Shown: positions 48,518 through 60,728 of the stretch, piece by piece
Position numbering within the stretch: position 1 is the stretch's first letter
How the letters are laid out: each line of letters opens with the position of its first letter
Source: Spizellomyces punctatus DAOM BR117
Taxonomy: Eukaryota; Chytridiomycota; Chytridiomycetes; Spizellomycetales; Spizellomycetaceae
DNA: 64,000 nucleotides
NCBI RefSeq assembly: GCF_000182565.1
Contig: NW_015971542.1
Coordinates: 134,976 to 198,975 of the forward strand
Direction of reading: 5' to 3'
Made by a program: the position numbers and the translations under genes
Notes under the pieces: model-generated
What the model was told of the DNA's origin: nothing
Seen by the model: only the letters and a program-made list of their open reading frames with translations
Databases searched by the model: none

Positions 48518-50920
48518 ATGGCGGGAACTTATCCTTATTCAAACAATGGATGGAATGACGACGACAGGAATGCTTTTCGCCAACGCGATGATGACGCTAC
48601 CAGCTCTATCCAGAGGAGAAGAACTCGTCTTTTGTACAATGCTATGCGAGATGCAGAAGACGAGGATAATCGGTCCTTGTCAAGTGGACGCCCGGGATCG
48701 TACGGAAATGATGGCACTCCGTTGACAGGATCTGGTCAGTTCTTTTCGAATGTCTATTGCTCCTGGACTGGTCTGAACTCATTCTGGATCTTCAATAGTA
48801 AAAAAAGAGAAAACCTTTCTGGATAAGGCGGCTGCCATTTCCCCTATCATCGGAGCATTCCGCACTTATACGCTCAGAGACATGCTCAAGGATTTCCTGG
48901 CTGGGATGACCATCAGCTTGGTGTTGATTCCTCAAGGAATCGGGTTTGCCATCTTGGCCGACATCAACGTATACCACGGTATTTTGTCCGGTATATTCCC
49001 AGTTTTTATCTACGCCTTCCTCGGAGGAGGAAAGCATCTTTCTGTTGGGCCTGAGGCTGCAACGACCGTGGTTTTGGCCGAAACGATTCGATTTGTGAGG
49101 GTAAGTGAGATCGTCCATGCTTTAGCTTGCTAGAATGGAGCACTTGGCTCACCTTGTGCTGAACAGGAGGAACATCCAGAGTTGAAAAATGCAGACACAT
49201 ATCAGATTGCAGCTCTGATCACCATCTTGGTATGTATGCCTGTTCCTGTTGTTGCCTAATCTAAGATCAGTATCTCATGTTGTACTCACTAGGTCGGTCT
49301 GATCGACGTCATCTTTGCCGTCCTCCGACTCGGGTTCCTTAACAATATGCTCTCTGGATCGCTACTGATCGGATTCGTCGGTGCCCTGGGCACCTTGATC
49401 ATAGCTGAACAGCTTGCACCGTTGACCGGCATCATCAAGCCCGAGGCTGAGCTATCCACAATGGAAAAATTCCGCCATTTCTTTATGCACCTTCGCGACA
49501 TTCATCCGGGCACAATCATTGTTGGTCTCGTCGGAATTGCATTCTTGCTGGGGATGCAAGTGTTGAAGGGAAAAGTCAAGCACCCAATCGTGCAAAATAT
49601 GCCATCCGTTCTGATTCTCGTCGCCGTGATGATCAGCGCAAGTGCAGGCGTTGGTTTCCAGGGTAAGGGCATTTCGACCCTGGGAGAAATCACGTTGAAA
49701 TTCCAGCCGCCGCGGTTACCCGACGTGCCCTTCTCGATCATCCCCACCTTGATTCAACCGGCCATTACAATGTCAGTTGTTGGATTTATTGAAACGATGG
49801 TGGCTGCCAATGCATTTGCCAACAAGCATGACTATCAAGTGTCAGGAAACCGGGAACTAGGTTCGTATCCCTCCTCAGTTCGAGTCTCAATGTTCGTTAC
49901 CACTGACATTGGCCCATGTTTTAGCTGCTCTTGGCGCATGTAACGTATTCGGAGGAATGCTTGGAAGTTATACAGTCATTGCATCTTTTGCTCGTTCCAA
50001 GATCTACGAAGCTGCAGGAGCAAGGACTATGATAGGAGGACTGTTTTCTGGGGGTTTCGTTCTGGCCATCTACGTGCTCCTTTTGCCAGTACTCAAATTC
50101 TTGCCCCGTGCAACTGTCGCGTCGATCCTTTTCGTCGCTGGGTACAATCTGATTGAATGGTTTGAGATCATGTTCATCATCCGTATGGCAAGCGTTCGCG
50201 ACGTAGCGTATCTTGCTATCGCCTTCCTCGCGTCAGTGTTTGTCAACACAGAGGTAGGCCTCATGGCCTGTATCCTCCTGTCGCTTATGACCCTGCTCAA
50301 GAAGAGCAGCAAGCCGGAAATGGCTGTTCTTGGTGCAGTCCAAGAGGGGAAAGACGTTGTGTACCGCTCAATTGAAGAATATCCCAACGCACAGACCAAG
50401 GATGAGATCATGATTATTCGTGTTCTTTCCAGTTTGAGGTTCTACAATTCGAGTCTCCTGCGGGATCGTCTTGCTCGCTTGGAAAAGCAGACTCGTGCAC
50501 TTGCTGAATCATATGGAAAGGGTCCCAACCCGATTCAAGAATTTGTCTTGGACATTGGCCTATGTCGCGAAATTGACTCTACGTGAGTATTGCTATTCCC
50601 GCATCCACAACCTCTTTGATAAAGACTTTGCTAATGCAACTCGATTCTGCAGGGGTGCCCTCGTTTTGTACGAACTGATCCATTCTCTGCATCACCGCCA
50701 TGTTCGCGTTTGCTTTGCCAACGTCAAGAAGCAACACCGCGCGGCCTTCAAGAATGCAAAGATCACACAAGAAATTGGAGAGGACCGTCTTTACGAGACT
50801 CTTGATCAAGCAGTTATTGCCTCGCGTAATCGGCTAACGGGACCTGGCTATCGCAAAGGGGGTGCAGGCCCCGAAATTGTAAAGATTGACATGGCCTACC
50901 CACCACCGGCCGCATACTGA
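48518..50920 (+). CDS. SulP/SLC26-type anion transporter with STAS domain
   Basis: Membrane transporter for sulfate or related anions. A hydrophilic tail (MAGTYPYSNNGWNDDD..) precedes a spliced junction (TGS to VKKETFLDKAAA) and then the family membrane core: FLAGMTISLVLIPQGIGFAI, GIFPVFIYAFLGGGKHLSVG with PEAATTVVLAE, TILVGLIDVIFAVLRLGFL, and SVVGFIETMVAANAFANKHD with NRELAALGACNVFGGMLGSY. The C-terminus is a STAS domain (EFVLDIGLCREIDSTGALVL). Introns near 48735-48799, 49101-49167, 49232-49292, 49860-49923 and 50583-50652. The ion is not shown by sequence. Confidence 0.92.
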
Positions 50921-51380
50921 ATGCAAGGACCACTCATCTAAATGTTTCTAACAAGAAATGGTTACGATTCCGGTTGTCCTAGCACCAGTTGTATATAGTT
51001 CCTTTTGTAAAAATGCTCAGTTAAATAAATTACAATGTGATAAAATGACAAAATATCCTAGTGCAGGGACAAGTTACAGGCAACTGCAGAATGGTCCAGT
51101 CATTAAATGGCCGTTGGACCCATCTTATTGTTTATCTTCATTATGATGATCCAATAATTGTGGCTACAGGTACTGACATTTGTACTTCCCCAACTCTGAG
51201 AACTGACCTACGTATCCATTGATACTACATAATTTATTCCATCACTTGATATAAACGATCCACACTGCCTTTAAAACAAAACACCATTCCATTCTTTCTT
51301 GCATTTGCCTTTCTGTAAAATCGCCGACTATTCCTCTCCGTGAGATGTGTGATCTCTTACTTTACCCATCCTGGCGGTAA

Positions 51381-51835
51381 ATGACTGACGGAGGAGAAAG
51401 AGTGCCGTATAGAGCTGTATCTCCACTAGGGAAGCAGTGGAACCCAGCTTCTGGTTTCCGGTCGTTCAAGGCACATTTATGGAATAGATATACATCAGGC
51501 GCAGATTACACTGAGCAATCCTTAAGGATTGACGATATGTAAAAGAGGATTTCCTACTTGTAGCAGGCAAATCGGACAAAGAGAACGCGAAGGGTTACTT
51601 GAAGACAGGGAAGCAGAAAGAGCAATTTTTGAGATACTTGCACTGCTCGAGCATATTAATGCTCTGGTGGAACTATCGGTGGAGAATATACTTGTGTAAG
51701 GAATCTGTCCAGCAATTAGACATTAGTCGCTAAATACACTGAACTTATTTCCTGATAACGAGAGCACCAGTAGTCATCCCGTTGCTGCTGTGGAAGAAGT
51801 CCACACCCATTGAAGTTGTACTAACAGCGGCTTGA
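51381..51835 (+). CDS. three-exon small protein, unrecognised
   Basis: Exons 51381-51538, 51609-51695 and 51763-51835 total 318 nt, 105 residues with stop in frame. It starts MTDGGERVPYRAVSPLGKQW and continues through NRYTSGADYTEQSLRIDDM, EAERAIFEILALLEHINALV, ELSVENILV and APVVIPLLLWKKSTPIEVVL to TAA-residue stop TGA. Donors are GTAAAA and GTAAGG. Each exon alone is too short to stand out, but all three stay open in the joined frame and the second exon reads like one amphipathic helix. A 25-nt intron alternative (acceptor CTTGTAG before 51566) keeps the same frame and adds about 15 residues. No family is recognised. The last part is hydrophobic. Confidence 0.5.
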
Positions 51836-52182
51836 ATTGTGCCGATCTGCTCCAATTACGAGTATATTCTGACTGAGGTTATGAGATATCTCAGCATCAT
51901 CCAATGTCACCAGGGAACCACTGGTGGTATCTCGGAATAGTCTCTGGTCGCAACGAGACCTGATCGGGCGCTTACGTTATAACGTTGTGCTGTGCCACTA
52001 CCCAAGATCGTCGTGTTTGTCCCGAAGAGATCTTGAACTTTGATGTGACAAGAAGAATCCTCCACTCACTAACGTGTGGATAACTTTAATACACTCTCAC
52101 ACATCTTATCCTACCACTCGGAGAGTCGCGTTTGTGTTTGGTCCGGCATATCGCTGGTTGGTACCAGAGAGGAACGATATCG

Positions 52183-53050
52183 ATGAGCAGCAAGTCTAGG
52201 AGCTTTCAAGCTGCCGTTGGATTTGGCGTCGTTTCGAGCACTCCAGGTGAGCTTTTCGGGTTTTCTCCTCTTTTGGCATGTCTGTACAAGTATGCGGTCA
52301 TTTGGAAAAAAGAGATCGGGTCAAGTGCCGAATGAGGGTGTTTGTTGGTCATGCATGCACTGGACAATGCGACACCGCATTTCTAACGATACTGGTAACC
52401 TAGACCGCCAAACGTCACGCCTCCCCAAAATAGTCCTTGACGAAGCCGCCCGTCGAAAAGCACAGGAGCGACATTTAGAAGAACTTCAGCAAGACAATTA
52501 TGCAGCCGATATCCCAGATACCGCCGAACTAGAGATAGTATCATCCGCAAGAAAGAAACGGGTTTTGGAAGATGAGGACCCGTCTGGTATGTTGTTGCAT
52601 TAGGCACACATTCAGAAGGCTAGCATTAATATGGGTCATCGCAGCCCGAACATCCATGAACAAGCGTCAGAAACGGGCATCCGTAAAGCGAATCCTTCTC
52701 CAAAAGAAAAATCTGGCAACCCTGATACAGGAATCTGTGAGTGGTTTCTCGTTATTGACCTAAAGTTTTCAGCCAGTAACGCCAATTCTGGATAGAATAT
52801 TGAAAGTATGCCGCCTGAAGTACCTACCTACCTAACAGCAGCAGCAGCACCATCCCGCTTTCCTCCCCGTAAATTCTGCTCTGTGTGTGGATATTTCTCG
52901 CAGTATAATTGCATACGATGCGGCATGCGATATTGCTCAATAACCTGCAGAGACACGCATAATGAGACTCGGTAGGTTTTGTTTCAAGTTTAACCTTTGA
53001 TTTGATGCTCATTCGGTTTCCGCGCCAGATGTCTCAAGTACACGGCATAA
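52183..53050 (+). CDS. ZNHIT1: ZNHIT1/VPS71, HIT-type zinc finger subunit of SWR1
   Basis: Exons 52183-52246, 52404-52586, 52645-52736, 52796-52971 and 53029-53050; 178 residues. The C-terminal HIT zinc finger is complete: CSVCGYFSQYNCIRCGMRYC followed by C and H-x-x-T-R-C (SITCRDTHNETRCLKYTA). Before it the family block PSRFPPRKF is seen, and the N-terminal half is basic and helical (ARRKAQERHLEELQQDNY). ZNHIT1/Vps71 is a subunit of the SWR1/SRCAP complex that deposits H2A.Z. Its last exon and stop lie on the opposite strand of the last coding bases of TOPBP1. First ATG at 52183 gives MSSKSRSFQAAVGFGVVSST. Confidence 0.9.
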
Positions 53051-56000
53051 GCTGCGGCGTGCTTTTGACCAGCCACTTGTTGAAAGCCATCAATCACTTG
53101 CTCGCTGTATTCTCCAAAACTTTTTATTTGCTGTGTAAATATTCCTAATTTAGATATCGCTAGACTGTACATGTATCGTTTGTTCAACACCAAAGAGACA
53201 CCAATCGGGCCTGCAGGCCAGGCATATACACCTTTACGCATTCATCTTTTAACTTTCGTTACCCAAAATATTAATTTGCCATCTCGAAGGACTAGGGGGC
53301 GGTTCGCCAAACAAATACTCGCCGCAGTAGTTTGGATCGACGAACGGTATGCTGCGAGAAGCCAGCCTCATGAGGACAGCTTGTTTGCGAAGCGTTGATG
53401 GTTCCTGATCTGTGATGACGTAGGTCAAATCCTGTTCAAAAGGTATATGAGGATACATGTTTGCAAATATGCCCTGTTGACAGAGCAGAGATCAAAGTCC
53501 TTACCTCCGTATTTACACCCCGAAAAGTCTTCGGGTTTGCAACAACCTTGGCTCCTCCAGCATTCAATAACCGCGTAAAACCGTCCTTTTTGCGGTTATC
53601 CACGAGCAGTAAGACTTTCCATCCCGTAAAACTTCCTGAATACGGATATCAGCGGAATCTTACACAATCAGCCCTAACTTGCTGACAAACCTTTTCGAAT
53701 CCCATTAACCATCTCCGCGTTCTGCAGCTTTAGTCGCCATCGACGTGGGGCACTGAATACATTCCTATCAACTGGATTGACAGCGGTAAAATTTTAGATA
53801 CGGGTGCCAACCCAGTGTTTTTTCTGCGTCTGGACACTTACTGGGAGGAGTATCTGGGTCTGGAACCCATTCATAGTCGACCTCATCAAGAAACCGAGCG
53901 GCGGTCTTACATGCTTCTATGTAAGTTGGCCGTAGAACCCTTTTATGTCTTTTAGATTAACTGATGCGAGATAAGCACAAACAATTGATGTTGACATACC
54001 AGGCACCCGCAGCAATAGCTGCAAGCGGCTTTTCCGTTCTTGCTGGTTTGCTCACTATGGAGTCAAGTATTAAGTATTTCTTGAAAGAAAATTAACATGC
54101 CAGCACCGTTCATGAACGAACCAATTAAATGCGTGCAATCTGGGTGCCAACAATCATATTCAAGCACGGTACCGCCTAATCGGCTTATTAATTGAGACAT
54201 TCGGACCCGCTCCTCGCGGGGCAATCCAGAGAGCAGGAACTTTCTAGCGGCAGGTTCAAGCACGCGGGTCGAAATGGACATGCGAGAGGATTTGCGCATG
54301 GATGGTGGGGTTACCGTTGTGGGCACAGAAATTGTTCTCTCGCTTACGGAGGATATTCCCATGCTAGTGGTTCTGGCATAGCTTGGTTCTTTTATGCCGG
54401 AGGAGCACACTGAAACTGTGCGGTTTGGGGGAATCGGGGCTTCGCTTTCAGTCGTGAATCCATTTGCATCGAGCGTACTACCAGTAAACGAGGAGTTACG
54501 TCTCAATAACTCATTCACCTCGTGAACATTTTTGAGTTGTTGTGGCATAATGCCGGTATCAGTTAACGTCGTAGTGCCGTTCCCCTCTAGCTCTGTCGAT
54601 GGATCCTCATTATTGGAGAGTTTAGGACGCTTCCCATTCGTCTCAATCTGTTCAAGCAGCTTGCGTTTCTCTACTCGACTATCGGGATCATCGTACACAA
54701 TCACCGCGGCTTCTTCTTGCTGTCTGTTGGCAATCTGAGTTTGAGTGAAGGGGTGCACGTCCACTCGTCCGACTTCTTTGGTGCTGTCTTCAGTAGGGAT
54801 GTCGTCGGAGAAGATGGAAGATACCGTCACATCCCGCCGTAGCACGCTGTGACGAGGTCGCCGTCGTGTCTATGCAGGATTTTACGTGAATCAATATTCT
54901 CGGCACACAAATCACAACAAATTTGCCGATTACCATTTTCGCGTCCAAGAGCCTGTCGATGATTTCAACATATTTCTCAACACCTGGTAGCGGCGCGCTT
55001 TGATCATCTCCCACGTCGCACTGATCGTCTCGTGAATCATCAGCATGTGGTGACTGTTGGTGTTGCCGCGCGTCTTCTTTCACATCATCCCGCTCAAGCT
55101 TTTCTTGCGGAGACGAGGACGCTGATGTCTCGTTCGGATGCTGATCTTCTACCGTATCTGACATCCGCTGGCTGCTTGTTGGTGTAGATATGGATAATGC
55201 TCGATGGGGATTGTACGTATGGGGATAATCCAACTCCTTGACACGCTGCCCAGTCTCATGGCACGCCACAAGCCAGGAGGGCGACACGATATACTTTCCG
55301 CGCTGCCGGGCAATCTTAAAGTCCCGGAACGCTTCATTGACGCGATTGCCTTGATGCATATAGTGGGTGCAAGTATCGCTGTAAGCCACGAGCATTTCCG
55401 CCCCCATTCGAGTTGCAATTGGGTACAGCGCAGATCGTCTATGAACGACTCGGGGGCTGAGGCAGATTATTACTCCTTGAAGAAGGGTTGGTGGTGGTGC
55501 AGCATTTTTCTGCTCCACACACGAGCCAGATGAATCTATCGAATGGATCTGGCCAACGGACCCCTGTCGTGGCCCATTAGCTTGTCGAACAGCCTTCTCA
55601 AGGTTTTTCGTGAACGATACTTCCAACGGCGACCCGCTCATTACATTGCGGCCAATGTCCCGCAGTTGCGCTTTCGGCGTAATCAAGGACGACAAGACCG
55701 CGTTGGTTTCAAATCTCGGTTGAAAAGCACCTGTTGCCGGAAACTCGCTCTCTTCGTCTAAATCTGACACTTTATCCTCGAAAGCCGTATTACGATCGAA
55801 CAAATCTGATGCTTGGACGTTAATAATCGTCCAATAGAAACCAGTCCGTTTTTCACAAACCAGATGCCTTTGGACGCCTTGTAACGTCGACGGTGTTTCC
55901 CACGCTTTCGCCCTCCAGAGGATGCACTACATATCCCTGCAGATACTTATATAAGTTCGCCTTAAAACAGCTAATAGGACATACTGCTTACAGCCGCGGC

Positions 56001-58830
56001 GCATGTATATAACCAGTCCGCATCCACAATTGGTATTCGCCAATCCTTCGCCCGTCGATATTTGGCATTATCTGTGCCCGGTTTACATAAAAGATGCGTG
56101 TTTTGTTTCGAAAATGTCTCCGTAAAGGTGGCACCTAAGAGATGCTGCAGAATAAGATGAGGCTAATTGAAAACATTTTAACATGGTACACCGTACCCAT
56201 AATCGTTGTCAGCTTTCCTAAATGAGCACGCTCTACGCCCTCATATCCTGACACTCCAATTACGTATCTGTTAAAGCCTAGTTTATGATGAGACCCGATG
56301 CGGCTTTATTGGCTCTCACTCCATGTTGTTACCTACCTGGCAGCGGCATATCTTGTCGTAAAGGAGTGAATAGGATGTTTGCCTTCATATCATGCAACAA
56401 GCCATCCTGCGCGGTTACACCAGCTAAAGGTTAAGAAGCACTAATGAACGGTCCCTATAATCACCAGACAAATACCTCTATACATCTTTCCAACCAGAAC
56501 TCAGTCACCAACCGTGATCGTAAGCCGACTTTTCCAGTAGATCTATGGATACTGACATTGTCAATGACTCTAGAAGGTAAATTAACGTACAACTAAAAGG
56601 CTTGAATTACCCGAGCAGTGGAACAATCACTATGTGATCATCGGTAGACTCCGGAAGGCTAACTATAAAGCTCCCTCCTTGCCCTTCAACCAGCTGGCGT
56701 AGCATCTCACGCTAATAGCTCAGACAATAGACGTGAGTCTGCCAGCGAACCTTTCAATTTTGCTTCGGCAATGCTTACCTCTTCTGAACCAAAGCCTGAG
56801 CAACTAAACCGTATTCCTGAGAAAACACCTGGCAAAGAACAGCGTTATCCATAACCCTCGGGCTTAGGATCCTGGTAAAAGGCTAAAATACCGTTGTATG
56901 CTTGTGAGCCGGGCCTAGCGTAAACAATAGTCAATTACCTGACTCATAAATTGAACGGTGGGTATGACAAAGACTCACCGTTCACAATGGATACCAGATG
57001 CTGCCAGTGATTGGTTGCTGATATTGCACTCAAGGTTCGGTCTGGACGTGTATCGTGGCGAAGAGATTGCTGTAGGATGACTTGTTGATAGTGATCCCTT
57101 ACCGCGCCCTTCCAGCGGCGCTTGGTTCGCGATAACAGCAGATTCGTCACCATTGGGGGCTTCCCTCGCCTTTGTCAGCACTCGATGGGCCATACTACTG
57201 GTCTCCAGAGGGTCAGCAAATACGTCTTCCATCTGGAAACTCGACCTCGACCTTTTTTGTGCATCGCGCAACCGTGACTTTGGCTTCACCGTGTCAGCAT
57301 TTAGGCCCGTAATATCGCGTTGTTCCGAAATACAGCGGGTCCGCCTCGCAGTGGATGCTTCAAATGGGTCTTCCCCCACATCAATCATGTAGGAGTCGGT
57401 GGGTAATGGCATCCGCTCGCGGTAGCAATCACGGAGCCACTGATACGATATAACAGGTATAAATCGCGCACTAGTCCGGATCATGCGGATGTCACTGGGC
57501 AAAGCAGGTAGTTTGTTATTATCAATGGCCAGCCTCGACGCGATTCTAGCGGCTTACCCTTCAGAAGCAGTCCTCCCTGGAACTAGATAATGAGTAACAA
57601 ACCCGTCAAACGCTTTAGGCATTGACCCTCCTCCGGCTCGAATCATCTTTTTGATTTGCTGTAACTGCTGATCACTAAATCCTTCCCCAGGATAGATATT
57701 ACATCGATCGAGATAGAGCAGAGCGCAATCCTGAGAGGTACTATCGTCATCTTCGAGAAGGGCCAATGACGTACTATCCACTTTGGCGTTCGGGTCTTTG
57801 ACTTCAATAGGGTAGAGAATTTCATCCGCGCATGCTGTTCAAGTCAACCAATCAGTGATATGGCCATAGTATGAAGCACAACCAGCAAGGTGTTCTCTAC
57901 CATTCATGGCAATAGAATCATGCAACCACTGAGCGTTTACAATGTTCAATTTCCATTTTATGGCCGCGTCATGCTTCCTACTGCCAGCACTGAGCAGAAC
58001 TTGTCAGGTTACCAATATTATATGTCCACACAGAAAACGGGGCACATACCACGCGGCAATGAGATGCGTGCAGGTTGAAGTCAGCTGTCCTGAAAAGTCT
58101 CCACCGTTTTGCAACACGAGTTCTTTAATCGTTTGCACTTCCGCTGCAGGATATGTTAGACGAGGTCCTCTGGCCGTAATCCATACCGGATTCTCACATG
58201 GTTGAAAGTTTGTTACAGCAACACGTAATCCGGCAAAGGGTAATAACTCGTACTCTGCAATGTGCTGCTGAATGTCAATGAGTTGGCTCACAATGTTCGG
58301 ATATCATAGATCTCGTCTCACTTTTAAAGGATCGAATCGCTCGTCGTTGCGATGAGAAAAGCAGAGGCGAATCCAGGCAGTTCGTACGATGGGTATGGAA
58401 AGCTTTGCAGCCATCTATGACAAGAATTAGCCCATGCTATATCGTAACATGGCCACTTTCTGTCGATTATGTGAATACATACCCTGTATTTTTCTGCAAA
58501 AACCCAAAGTCAATGTGTGATATTTGAAACTTGCTTTTAATAACGATATGCTTCTGACAAACCTGATCTTACCGTATCGGCAAGTAGATAATTGACTTGG
58601 ACATTCAGGCCTTGGCTGTAAGTACCGCCCAGTTCCTCAACCATAGTTCTGATCTCCTGCTTTAGGTTCACGCACGAGGAAATTCAGCCTATGCAACGAC
58701 CGGACAAGTGCAAGCAATTATCCTTGAGAAAGAATGACTGTACCTTCAACTCCCTATCCATACTGGAAGCACATATCACTGTGCCTTTCAACAGCATGTT
58801 GGACTGTCGGTTGTCGTCTGCGGTTAGCAT
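52990..58830 (-). CDS. TOPBP1: TOPBP1/DPB11/Rad4 multi-BRCT protein
   Basis: Scaffold for replication initiation and checkpoint activation through phosphopeptide-binding BRCT repeats. Start [20 protein letters not shown] at 58830, the first coding exon ending LK before an intron (donor GTACAG near 58743). BRCT-type blocks: [60 protein letters not shown] with [67 protein letters not shown], and near the end [20 protein letters not shown] with [31 protein letters not shown], and [20 protein letters not shown]. About 25 short exons; not all borders are fixed. The 3' end reads [18 protein letters not shown] and stops at 52992-52990, antisense to the ZNHIT1 end. Confidence 0.88.
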
Positions 58831-59042
58831 GTAGGAATGAAACCTCTTTTGTGAAAGACCAGATTTTCAGTCAACTGTGACCCATTTACAGCACTGGCAT
58901 GGCAATGGGTATCACAGTGCAGGCATAGTATCATGACATTAGCGAGTGGAATTGTGTTGGCAAAATCGCACTTGGTAGAAGGAAGGAGCTCGTTGCATCA
59001 ATGCTCAAGCAACCTTCATCAAGCCAAATATGGACGGCTCGT

Positions 59043-59048
59043 CACGTG
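59043..59048. promoter_or_regulatory. CACGTG site between TOPBP1 and bestrophin
   Basis: The 11-mer TCACGTGCTAC here is identical to one before TVP23 (23612 onward). It lies about 95 bp before the ATG at 59143 and 213 bp before the TOPBP1 start on the other strand. Confidence 0.35.
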
Positions 59049-59142
59049 CTACTTCCCAAGCGCTCTTCCCTTGCACTTCTTCCTCCACCTCATGAACCTA
59101 CTGGCGCTGAAAACCCATCATTCTAGTAGATAATTGGGGCTC

Positions 59143-60728
59143 ATGTGGGTTGTTCAACGCGCTCAAGTGTTGGGATATCGACGGCTGGACTTCCGGTCTT
59201 GTCGAATAAATCCTATTTGGCAGCGCTTACCTCTAGGCTACGCGAAGCAAAGCCCTGTCCTTGCAGCAACGTCCGTGTTGGTGGGCTCCACTACCGTACC
59301 GCGCTTGATACTTACAAGGAGCGAAGCTCCCTCTTCGAATTCCCTTCAACCCCGCTTTCGGCCCCGGAGAGTACGTGGGCACTTATGGTTATACTATGGA
59401 GAGGATATTTCTGTAAACTCACAAGTGAGGTCGGCAGCTTATCATAGATCCTGACGTTTTTCGGATAAAGGGGACTATTATACCTGAAGTCCTCCCCGTC
59501 ACGGGCTTTTTTGCCACCTACGCCTCAATCTTCACGTACCTGCACTATACAGTTGCTGGTCAATCGCTGGCAGTGGGATCACATCTGATTCCCATACTCA
59601 GCTTTGTTGTCGGGTTACTTTTGGCATTCCGGACGGTAAGCTTGGTCGTAGTCCATTTGCCGTGTAACTCTTGAGTAATGTAAATCAGAACCTTGCATAT
59701 GATAGGTGATCTTGCTCTCAGATGGAGTTTCACCGCACACGCAATATTGAATGACCAGGCATGCATAGGTTTTGGGAAGGAAGAAAGCTCTGGGCCAATT
59801 TTGTTGCGTTATCTCGCAACCTTGCCCGCCTGACTTGGGTAAGCAATCCATCGTCACATGTACTCCAGGACGGATCCCCGAATCAGGCTGCCATACAAGC
59901 AAAAGAAAGGCTCGTTCGACTGACGATAGCGCTGGCAGTGTCTACAAAGCACCATCTTCGACATGAACCTGGTCCAAATTACCCCGATCTCGTGCACCTA
60001 CTGCCCCCAGAGTTTGTGGAGCGAGTTGGGTCAGCCTCGACTGGGAAAACAAAACCTTTGATTGCAGGGACCATTGGCGCTCGAAACCTGCCCATGGAAA
60101 TATCGCATCTGATGTCGTCCCAAATGCTGGAGCTACGAGACAAGGTAGTATGTTTTCTCTTCCAGCAAGGGTTTGATCGTCTGACAAGGACGATCCTCTA
60201 TAGGTTTACATTGACTCTAACCTGTACGGTGCAATGGTTTTCATACTCAACGATTTGGTTCAAACAATCAGTAGCATGGAACGGGTGTCATCGACACCTA
60301 TGCCTACTGCATACACAGTGCATTTGAAACAAGGTCTTGTATGACATGAATAGCTCTCGCTAGACTGGTAATGTCCTCATGCTTTGCGTCAAACTGCAGT
60401 TCTAGGGCTATACTGCCTAGCTCTTCCACCGCAACTGATAGGGCAGCTCGCGCTCTTTCAAGTTCCAGTCGTCAGTCTTGCTGCATTTGCACTGTTCGGT
60501 GTAGCGCGAATTGGCGATGAAATCGGTACATGTCACTTTCTGAAACCACATTGCTCTTGAGAGTTTCTTTTATAAACTCGTTGCTCTTGTTATTTCTTTT
60601 CAGAGGATCCTTTTGGTTACGATCCGAATGATCTCAAGCTAGACCAATTTTGTGAAGACTTGAAGCTCGAGCTTGAGGCCATGATGGAGGAACCGCCGCT
60701 CACTATAGAATCTCGGTCTACTACTTAA
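59143..60728 (+). CDS. bestrophin-like chloride channel family protein
   Basis: Anion-channel family of the RFP-TM/UPF0187 (YneE) type. Blocks: GTIIPEVLPVTGFFATYASI, VGSHLIPILSFVVGLLLAFR, then N-LAYDRFWEGRKLWANFV, ALSRNLARLTWVSN, and the C-terminal EDPFGYDPNDLKLDQFCEDL. A 17-nt exon (59689-59705, AACCTTGCATATGATAG) supplies NLAYDR between LAFRT and FWEGRK. An intron with donor GTACGT near 59370 joins LSAPE to NPDVFRIKGTII. The start is unresolved: the coding frame is open from about 59145 (YKERSSLFEFPS..), but no ATG in that frame is seen, so a short upstream exon is likely; 59143 is a boundary, not a proven start. Stop at 60726-60728. Confidence 0.8.
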
